Notes under the pieces: model-generated | The model's database searches: none | Seen by the model: the letters and a program-made list of their open reading frames with translations, nothing else | What the model was told of the DNA's origin: nothing | Part shown: positions 54,326 through 62,200 of the stretch, piece after piece | Layout: every line of letters starts with the position of its first letter | Numbering within the stretch: position 1 is the stretch's first letter | Assembly: GCF_010206195.1 (NCBI RefSeq) | Contig: NZ_VIQT01000006.1 | Span: 62,001 to 126,000, forward strand | Direction of reading: 5' to 3' | DNA: 64,000 nucleotides | Origin: Anaerotruncus colihominis | GTDB taxonomy: Bacteria; Bacillota; Clostridia; Oscillospirales; Ruminococcaceae | Program-made: the position numbers and the translations under genes

Positions 54326-55251
54326 TTCGCTTCTCCCTGTTTCTTTTTGCGTTGAAGCAGTTCCGTCAGAGGCTTGTCATTTTGATGGTATTCCCGAAAG
54401 CCTTCACCGGAAATTTCACCCGCCTCCCCCACGATTACAAACGCACCAGGATCGACACCGCGCACAATATCATTGACCTTGACCACTTCATCTCGGCGTA
54501 CCGCGCACAGAATGATCTCGCCCTCACGCCCGCTGTAAGCGCCGCGGGACTTTAAAAATGTCACGCCACGATCCAGTTCCTCCATAATTTTACGCGCAAT
54601 TTCCGTATTCTTTTCAGAGATCACATACAGTATCTTTCCTGTGCCCACATCGGTACCATATAGAATCGTATCGATTAAGCGCGTTGAAACAAAAATAACG
54701 ATCAGCGCATACATGGCGCTCTCCAAGCTTTGATATACAAAACCTGCCAGCGCGACAATCACCACATCCACGCACATCATCAGCTTGGCCATCGAGATGT
54801 GGCGCAGGTGATTGTTGAGCAGCCGCGCAAGCAGATCTGTTCCGCCGGTCGTCCCGCCGCGCATGAAAAACAACGACAGCGAAAACCCCTCCACTACACC
54901 GCCAAAAATCGCAGCCAGCATTTGATTTCCATAGTAAGGCGTCACAATAAAGCTCATCAGATCGATTGCAGCCGAAACCATAAATGTGGCGACGACTGTT
55001 TTCATGACAAGCTTATAACCGATCGCCAAAAACGCCCATGCGAACAGCGGCAGGTTCATAATAAAAATCACTGTGCCGATTGGCGTACCGAATACATGAT
55101 TAATCAACGTAGACAGGCCGGTCAACCCGCCGGGTGCGATTTGGTTGGGAGCTGTGAACATATTGACGGACATCCCATACAACACACTGCCCACCGCAAA
55201 ATAAAGCAAATCCACCAGCCAAGTGGTAACAAGACTTTTCCGCTTACTCAT
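54322..55251 (-). CDS. YitT family membrane protein
   Basis: 309 residues: five hydrophobic N-terminal segments (YitT membrane domain; GSVLYGMSVNMFTAPNQIAPGGLTGLSTLI, FMRGGTTGGTDLLARLL) and a C-terminal cytoplasmic DUF2179 domain (GTGKILYVISEKNTEIARKIMEELDRGVTFLKSRGAYSG). ATG 55251 has AAAGGAGGG upstream. The family is widespread in Firmicutes; its substrate is unknown. Confidence 0.92.
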   Translation of the reverse strand: MSKRKSLVTTWLVDLLYFAVGSVLYGMSVNMFTAPNQIAPGGLTGLSTLINHVFGTPIGTVIFIMNLPLFAWAFLAIGYKLVMKTVVATFMVSAAIDLMSFIVTPYYGNQMLAAIFGGVVEGFSLSLFFMRGGTTGGTDLLARLLNNHLRHISMAKLMMCVDVVIVALAGFVYQSLESAMYALIVIFVSTRLIDTILYGTDVGTGKILYVISEKNTEIARKIMEELDRGVTFLKSRGAYSGREGEIILCAVRRDEVVKVNDIVRGVDPGAFVIVGEAGEISGEGFREYHQNDKPLTELLQRKKKQGEAK

Positions 55252-55385
55252 GTGAGCCCTCCTTTTACCGCGCGCACGCGGCTTTCGTGAAATGACTGCG
55301 GCAGCCTTGTCCAAGCGCCGATGATCATTATTCTACCCAATTTTTTTTAAAAAGTAAAGTTCCACGCAATACCATAGTATCATGC

Positions 55386-55412
55386 AAAAACCCGCTATAA
55401 AGCGGGTTTTTT
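55386..55412. terminator. Bidirectional terminator
   Basis: AAAAACCCGC stem, loop TATAAA, GCGGGTTTTTT. It ends the transcript of the secreted-protein gene (minus strand). Confidence 0.82.
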
Positions 55413-55429
55413 GTCGGGAGAGACTCTGT

Positions 55430-56254
55430 TTAAATTTTTGCGTCGAGCGCATCTGTCAACAGCTTGAGCAGCGACGCATCACCCGAGGTATAGGACAGCC
55501 CCTCCGGGATGCTGTCAACAGTGATATCGATCCGGTCGCCGAGAACATAGATGTCATAGAATTCTTTCCCGTCCTCAAACGTCAGGCGTATCACATAATT
55601 GCGTTCGGGTCCGCTTGACGGAGTGGCAATTTGGTCCTTTGGATAGAAGCCACGCACCGAAGAAACCTTAACTGTTTTCAATTTACGTGTGATGTCCAGA
55701 ATCGCTTCACGGTTTGTGGCTGACAGCTTGCTTTCATAGACAGCCTTTTGACCATTGTGCAGGATTTCCATTTTTGTGACACGATATGGGTTCATATAAC
55801 CGATCCATTCTATATTGGCCGGGTAATTCTGTTCGCAGGCAGCCACAGCCGTATACAGCTTTTCAGCCTGCTGCGCACGCGCATACTTGATATGATCGAC
55901 CATCAGCATGTTGCTGTGGCACCAATAGTTATATGTGGCGCCATCCTTCATACGGATGTGCAGCAGGCGCAAGCCTTCCTCCTCCGGCTGCTCGGTAATG
56001 CCCGTCTCATAGGAAACAGAGTTGACCGCTCCAATGACAGCCGCGAGGTCATCTGGCCCTGTAACCCAATAGCTGGCGTGCAGATCGCGGTTGATGACCT
56101 GCACAACTTCCACCTGATCCGGATTGAGCAGAAATTGACTGTCGTATCCTTCAGCGACATAGCGAAGCCCTGACGCGAACGCTGGCGCGGCAAGCGCCGC
56201 AGCAGCAAGCACCGCAACAGTGGCGGTCAAAATTCGTTTGAACAGTTTGCGCAT
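55430..56254 (-). CDS. Secreted protein of unknown function
   Basis: 274 residues with a clear signal peptide (ATVAVLAAAALAAPAFA, cut near 27). The mature part alternates beta-rich stretches (RLLHIRMKDGATYNYWCHSN; NYVIRLTFEDGKEFYDIYVLGDRIDIT), somewhat like stalk domains of cell-surface proteins. No enzyme motif, no anchor. It is monocistronic and followed by a terminator. Confidence 0.7.
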   Translation of the reverse strand: MRKLFKRILTATVAVLAAAALAAPAFASGLRYVAEGYDSQFLLNPDQVEVVQVINRDLHASYWVTGPDDLAAVIGAVNSVSYETGITEQPEEEGLRLLHIRMKDGATYNYWCHSNMLMVDHIKYARAQQAEKLYTAVAACEQNYPANIEWIGYMNPYRVTKMEILHNGQKAVYESKLSATNREAILDITRKLKTVKVSSVRGFYPKDQIATPSSGPERNYVIRLTFEDGKEFYDIYVLGDRIDITVDSIPEGLSYTSGDASLLKLLTDALDAKI

Positions 56255-56401
56255 AATGATTCCTCCTTTTCACTTTGCACGGGCATCCCCAGCCCGCCCG
56301 GAATATGGGATTGTACTCATAGATTGAGTATACCATAATTTTCCGATGAAACAAGATGATTACGATTATCCAAAAAAATTTTTACTTTGTCCGCATTTTA
56401 T

Positions 56402-56640
56402 GGTACAATAACCGCAAAGCGGTTATTGTACCGGGTTATGTCCAACGGCTCGCCGCTTACGCGGCAACCGCCTTTTGATGGGCAATGATACCATGCCGCT
56501 TTGCGGACATGGTGCAATATGCGCAGAGCAAACGGCGTTGTCGTTTGCGGTCGCTATCCGGCGGCAACTGCTGCAAAGCAGCGGACTGCGCATGCTGCAC
56601 CACGGCCCCAAACCGGCTTTGCTGGTTTTATTGCCGCTGT
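56402..56640 (-). repeat. Dispersed palindromic repeat family C, composite copy 3
   Basis: Read on the minus strand it contains CCGGTTT...GGTGCAGCATGCGCAGTCCGC (as in the copies at 21.2 and 52.1 kb), then GCCCATCAAAAGGCGGTTGC and GGTACAATAACCGC with its inverse (as in the array at 33.7 kb). It thus joins two sub-types of the family and forms the upstream region of the nucleoside phosphorylase gene. Confidence 0.75.
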
Positions 56641-56678
56641 GGCATACTGAACAAGACTTATAATTGGGAGGACAGGCC

Positions 56679-57506
56679 ATGCAGGTTTATGAGAAGCTGG
56701 AAAAGTGTTTAAAAAGTGTCCGTGAAAAAACGGATTTTGTTCCAAAGGTCGCATTGATCCTTGGATCGGGGCTTGGCGACTATGCGGACGGGATCGAAGT
56801 CGCCGCCGCCATCGACTATCACGAGATTGAGGGGTTCCCTGTCTCCACTGTGGCCGGCCATAAGGGTCGTTTTGTATTTGGCCATGTGGAGGATGTTCCC
56901 GTCGTTATCATGCAGGGCCGTGTACATTATTACGAGGGGTATCCAATCTCAGACGTTATCCTGCCCACACGCCTAATGGGGCTGCTGGGCGCGAAAACGC
57001 TTTTTTTGACCAACGCTGCCGGCGGCCTGAATCCCATGTTTAACGCCGGCGATTTTATGCTGATAGCCGATCAGATTTCCTCGTTTTTCCCATCCCCGCT
57101 CATCGGACCGAACGTCGACGAGCTTGGGCCTCGCTTCCCCGATATGACCGATCTGTACAGCGCGCATCTGCGCGATACCATCAAAGCATGCGCGCGTTCC
57201 CTCGATATCCCGCTGCGCGAGGGCGTTTATTTGCAGTTGACAGGTCCGGCTTATGAAACGCCCACAGAGGTGCGTATGTGCCGTCAGCTCGGCGCAGACG
57301 CAGTCGGTATGAGCACTGCCTGCGAGGCGATCGCCGCGCGTCATATGGGGCTTTCAGTCTGCGGGATCTCCTTCATTACAAATATGGGCGCTGGAATGAG
57401 CGGCAAACCGCTCTCGCACGAGGAGGTCAAGGAAGCTGGCGACAAAGCCGCCCCGTTGTTTAAAAAGCTGGTCACGGCTTCCATTGCGGCAATTGCCCGC
57501 GCCTGA
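56679..57506 (+). CDS. punA: Purine nucleoside phosphorylase, trimeric type
   Basis: A 275-residue enzyme that splits (deoxy)inosine and guanosine with phosphate. GSGLGDYADGIE (phosphate loop), GRVHYYEGY (His), LFLTNAAGGLNP, the ETPTEVRM Glu and SFITNMGAGM with the base-binding Asn mark the trimeric PNP family. ATG 56679 has GGAGG 9 bases upstream. The downstream terminator doubles as part of the next gene's start region. Confidence 0.93.
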   Translation: MQVYEKLEKCLKSVREKTDFVPKVALILGSGLGDYADGIEVAAAIDYHEIEGFPVSTVAGHKGRFVFGHVEDVPVVIMQGRVHYYEGYPISDVILPTRLMGLLGAKTLFLTNAAGGLNPMFNAGDFMLIADQISSFFPSPLIGPNVDELGPRFPDMTDLYSAHLRDTIKACARSLDIPLREGVYLQLTGPAYETPTEVRMCRQLGADAVGMSTACEAIAARHMGLSVCGISFITNMGAGMSGKPLSHEEVKEAGDKAAPLFKKLVTASIAAIARA

Positions 57507-57541
57507 TTGGTTTTTATTTAAGCAGGCCAGATTGTGGCGCG

Positions 57542-57586
57542 CGCCTCCCTTTGATGCATACAATGCATCAAAGGGAGGCGTTTTTT
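57542..57586 (+). terminator. Terminator of punA that masks the next ribosome site
   Basis: A perfect 18-bp stem (57542-57559 with 57563-57580), 3-base loop and T6. The AGGGAGG of the glycosyltransferase gene lies in the 3' arm and its ATG 57588 directly after the T-run. Confidence 0.88.
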
Positions 57587-57587
57587 G

Positions 57588-58661
57588 ATGATAACGATCA
57601 GTCTGTGCATGATTGTCAAAAATGAAAGCGAGGTGCTCGCGCGTTGTCTGGACAGTGTACGGGACGCTGTCGATGAAATCATTATTGTTGATACCGGCTC
57701 AGACGACAATACCCGGGAGATTGCCCGGCGCTATACAAGCCATGTTTACGATTTTGAGTGGATCGACGATTTCTCGGCGGCCCGCAACTACTCCTTCACA
57801 AAGGCTTCCATGGATTACTGCATGTGGCTTGATGCCGATGATGTGCTCACGCCTGAGGCGTGCGCCGCCCTATGTGCGCTCAAAGAAACTCTGGATCCGT
57901 CTGTCACGGTCGTCATGATGAAATATGATACCGCCTTTGACACATCTGGACGGGCGGCGCTTTCCTATTACCGCGAACGCTTGATCCGGCGCAGCGCCGG
58001 AATGCGTTGGGCCGGCGCAATTCACGAAGCGATCGCGCCCGCCGGCAAGATCCTTCATACGGATATCGCCGTTTCTCACCGCAAGCTGCACGCCGGCGAC
58101 CCAAACCGCAATCTGCGCATCTTTGAAAAGCTGATCGCGCGCGGGCAGCCCCTGTGTCCGCGCGAACAGTTTTATTATGCACGTGAGCTTTTCTGGCATG
58201 GTCAGCACGAAAAGGCGGCGCAGATTCTCCAGGACTTTTTGGACGGTGGGCAGGGCTGGATCGAAAATAACATTGAGGCATGCCGCCAGCTCGCAGCCTG
58301 CCTGCGCCAGCTCGGCGACGAATCCGGCGCACTGCGCGCCCTGCTGCGTTCTCTCGAATATGATGTGCCGCGCGCGGAGCTTTGCTGCGATATCGGCGCG
58401 CATTTTTTAGAGCGGCGGGCATATAGCCAGGCGATCTTCTGGTACCGCACGGCCGCATCATGCAAACGCGGCGACAAATCCGGCGCGTTCGTTTGTGCCG
58501 ACTGCTACGACTATATCCCTTTTTTGCAGCTTTGCATCTGCTTCGACCGCCTCGGCGATCACTCCCGTGCCAAGGCTTACAACCAACTGGCCGCCGTCGT
58601 TCGCCCCGACAGCGCAGCCGTTCTTCACAACCGCGGCTATTTCGCACAAATCGGCGTTTAA
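57588..58661 (+). CDS. Family 2 glycosyltransferase with TPR-like C-terminus
   Basis: 357 residues. N-terminal GT-A domain (ISLCMIVKNESEVLARCLDSV, IIIVDTGSDDNT, WLDADDVL with the DxD-type metal site) and a C-terminal helical repeat region (YYARELFWHGQHEKAAQILQDFL; LCICFDRLGDHSRAKAYNQLAAV). Such SunS/tetratricopeptide glycosyltransferases often modify proteins or peptides. The start follows a terminator that contains its ribosome site, so expression is probably controlled by read-through or a promoter inside punA. Confidence 0.85.
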   Translation: MITISLCMIVKNESEVLARCLDSVRDAVDEIIIVDTGSDDNTREIARRYTSHVYDFEWIDDFSAARNYSFTKASMDYCMWLDADDVLTPEACAALCALKETLDPSVTVVMMKYDTAFDTSGRAALSYYRERLIRRSAGMRWAGAIHEAIAPAGKILHTDIAVSHRKLHAGDPNRNLRIFEKLIARGQPLCPREQFYYARELFWHGQHEKAAQILQDFLDGGQGWIENNIEACRQLAACLRQLGDESGALRALLRSLEYDVPRAELCCDIGAHFLERRAYSQAIFWYRTAASCKRGDKSGAFVCADCYDYIPFLQLCICFDRLGDHSRAKAYNQLAAVVRPDSAAVLHNRGYFAQIGV

Positions 58662-58834
58662 GAACCTGTATTCACAAGTCGCCAAGCGCTGTCCAGGCGG
58701 GCCTTTTACCCCCGCTTGGCGTTAAACTTTCTTGCCGGGCGACAGTCCGCCTGCAAAAATTTTCCTTGATCAGGTACAAAACTCCTCGCCTGCCCGGCAT
58801 AGCCGCCCGCTTGGCAGGCTGGCATATAAAAACA

Positions 58835-58868
58835 AAACGGCCCCGCGCACGCGGGGCCGTTTCCTTTT
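58835..58868. terminator. Bidirectional terminator
   Basis: AAACGGCCCCGCG / CGCGGGGCCGTTT with flanking T-runs on both sides. It separates the glycosyltransferase gene from the convergent HPr-like gene; the 170 bases before it hold no gene. Confidence 0.8.
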
Positions 58869-58873
58869 TACAA

Positions 58874-59101
58874 TTAAACAAGATAATCCTTGAGCTGTTC
58901 CCTATACTTCGCGTCATTGTCGCCGTGGATAATCAGCTCGATCGGCTTGGAGAGGTCGATGCTGAAAATTCCCATAATCGACTTGGCGTCGATCGTATAT
59001 CTGCCGGAAACAATATCCACATCCTCCTGGAACATGGCGGCCGTATTGACAAAGTTTTTGACCATGTCGATTGTGTCAAGCTTAATCATGTACTTCTGCA
59101 T
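58874..59101 (-). CDS. HPr-like protein lacking the phospho-histidine
   Basis: 75 residues of the PTS HPr fold. The regulatory-serine region is kept (AKSIMGIFSIDL, the Ser46 equivalent), but the GIHARPA loop with His15 is replaced by TIDMVKN. It therefore cannot carry phosphate in sugar transport and may act like Crh as a regulator. ATG 59101 has AAAGGGTG about 8 bases upstream. Confidence 0.82.
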   Translation of the reverse strand: MQKYMIKLDTIDMVKNFVNTAAMFQEDVDIVSGRYTIDAKSIMGIFSIDLSKPIELIIHGDNDAKYREQLKDYLV

Positions 59102-59225
59102 TTGTAAACACCCTTTCTGATTGCTTATCACAGCGGCCTGCGCCGCCTGAAATCAGCGCCTGTTCTTATTGTATCTTACAACGCCCCTGTAATGCAATAC
59201 TTTGCAGAGAATATTTCCAATATTG

Positions 59226-62200
59226 TCAAATCCGGTCGCGTTCCGTAAAGGCACTGTCCCCGGTTTCCGCGCAGATCAGGTACGCGCGGTCGACCACGGC
59301 CTGCGTATCAAAGGTGCGCTGCGTGTAATAGTTGATATAGACGGTTTTCGGCGTATAAGCGGTACGGTAAAAATCAAAATACAGCTTTTGGTTTTCCTGT
59401 TCGCTGTGCACCGTCAGCATGGAGCTTTGCGGCTGCTTTGCGATCGTATGCAGGCGCATGTTTGACGGAACCCAATCGCTGATATTGTAAAATCCATATG
59501 GCGCGTCATCCTCAAATTTAACGGTAAGCGTCACCTTGTATTTCCCGTCCTCCATTTCCTCAAAGTCCTTTTGCATACCGATATTTCCGGAGTCTTCAAA
59601 GCCCGCCTCCTCCGGTTCGCCAATATAGTACGCAGCCGCCCGCACCGCGTCCGGTACGTCATGAAACGCCAAATCCTGCATCTCGCTGCGGTTCAGGGTG
59701 ATCGATTTGCATCCATAGCCCGCCAGATCCACCTCGTGCAGCTCGCCGCCGGATGTGTAGCTGAATTTCGCCGCTTCCGTCACAGGCGTCCCATAATTGA
59801 CCACGTAGATCATACATTCAAAAATGGAATCGATACGCCAGCGATTGCGCGCGAAGTGCGCCGCAAAACCGTCCGCGTCCGGAAGATTGAGTTTTGAAGC
59901 CGTGATCCACGCGGCGGCTGTCACCTCGTCGTTTTCCACCAAACGGTCCTGTTTCAAAGCCGCGTTCGAATATTCAAGCCATTTTGCACCCTCCACATCA
60001 TGACGCAGGCGCGGCGTGACAAGCTTTTCGTAATACGCCAGCGCGCCCGCTTCATCGCCTCCATAGGCCAGGCCGGCGACATAGTAAAGCTGTTCCTTCA
60101 GCTTCATATCCGGCTGTGAATCGAGTATTTCCCGGATATCCGCCGTATAAGCCGAATCGATCGCCGCCAGCCCCGCGTATGCCGCCGCCCGCTCGGCCCC
60201 GCTGCGCGTCTGATCGTCCCTGACGCCCTCAAAATAACCTTTCATACGCTCCAGATCATACATGTCGCCCGCGAACATCAGCACCTTCATCGTGACGGCC
60301 GGATCGGACTGATCGCTGTAGGTATACCAGCCGACGCCGCCGTCAAAGTTCTGATAGCCCGATACGTCGCTGTCGCTGACGCGGATATGGCGCGGCAGGT
60401 CCTCGGGATCGCCGAGCTGCATCAGCGCGCGTTTGGCCGCAAAGCGTGCCATGCGCTGATCAATACGGAAACAGTAATGGCGCAGCAGCGAACTGATGCT
60501 GTCGTTATACGCTTTGTACGCGTCGTCATACATCGTGATGACGACCGGATAGCGCAGCGCCTTGATATCGACCGGTTTTTTCAGATCTATTTCACGGTTG
60601 ACGATCAGTTCCAGATTGCTGCTGATGACGGACAGCGGCAGCTCGACCGTGTCGCGCATCTGTCCGAACTGCCCAGTCGATGTAACGGTATAGTCTCCTT
60701 CGGTCAGCTTACCGAGATTGATCTCAACCGGCTCATAGGCCGTGCCGCTGCGCGTATAGGTTTCATCAACGCCGTCGCCGGTGACGCGCACCTCATAGCT
60801 GATCGCGCCGCCTGTTTTAACCGCTGTGCCGTGCCCCTGAATAAGCATTGTGACCTCGTCGCCCTCAATATATTTCGGGCTGAGGACCGGCTTGGTAAAA
60901 AACGGCAGCGTCGTAACCAGGTTTGATTTTGACGCTCCGGCATACAGGTTATTGCCCACGGCCAGCGTTGTGATCCGCCAGGAGGTGATATTGTCCGGCA
61001 GTGTGAACGATAAAGAGGCGTTGCCGTCCTGATCGCTTTGCAGCGGTTTAAAGAAGGCTGTGTCGCGGAAGTCGTCGCGGAAGATGTCGTATGCCTCCAG
61101 ATTGTCGCCCGCGCCCTTGCCGCCGTCGCCGCTGTTGTTAAACGGGTTGATGTCGCCCGTCAGGGACGTATACTTATAAATATAATAATTGTAGAAATTC
61201 ATCTCCCCATAAAGCGACGCCAGAATATCAAAGTATTGCTCGCGCAGAGCGAACACAGCCTCGTCGACGATGCTGACGCACATCTGCGCCGATACCGGAT
61301 TGCCGTTTTTGTCGCGCACCTTCGCTGACAGCGTCACCACGTCGCCGGGCATATACGCTTCTTTGTCAAGCTCCGTTTCAATCTCCAGCGCAAGGCTCTC
61401 CTGGTTGATGCGGATGTAGCAGTTGGCGACCGCGTATACGTCGCGCCCGTCAAAATACGCCGCCACGAGCAGGATGCTGTTCGCATGTCTTTGATCCGGC
61501 GTCAGCGTAAGCGCCGCGTCTGCGCTGCCACGCACGATGATATCGTCCTGTACAAGCGTATAGATCATACGGCCGCCCTGTACCGGGATGCCGTCGCGCA
61601 GCAGCTCAAACTGAAGCGGCGCGCCCACATCCGTCTCAACAAAGGTGCGTCCAAGGTATTCCTCATACGTCTGGACCGGCTCCGGCTCATCGCCGCGGTA
61701 AACATTGAACGTATATCCCTTCGGCGCGGTTTCATCCGGCCCCCTGTAAGCGCGCCGCCGGCCGCCGCTGTAGGAGGCGCTGGCGCTGCTTGAAAGCGTA
61801 TTACCGCCATGCACATATGATACCGTGGCGGAAACCCGCCCGTACTCGGACGGATCGAACGCGCCGGCGGCGAGCAGCTCGGCTGTGCCGGCGCCGTCCT
61901 TCACCTCGACGGCGGCGATGTTTTCTTCGTCCCATATGTACCGGCCGGACGGATCATCCTCCCCCTGCTCACGCGGCATATAGTAGCGCAAATCCGTTTC
62001 CACGGACAACTGCATATCGACCGGAGCGCCGATCAGAACGTCGTAAGCATCATCATCTGCATCGACCAACTGCTGCGCCTGTTCAGCGTCCCTGACGCCG
62101 TTGAGCGTAACGCTGTTGGCAAGCACCCGCAGCCGCGCTCCATGCGCGTCAAACGTAACCTCCGGGCGCAGGATCACATTGCCCGGCGTATAAATGTAGC

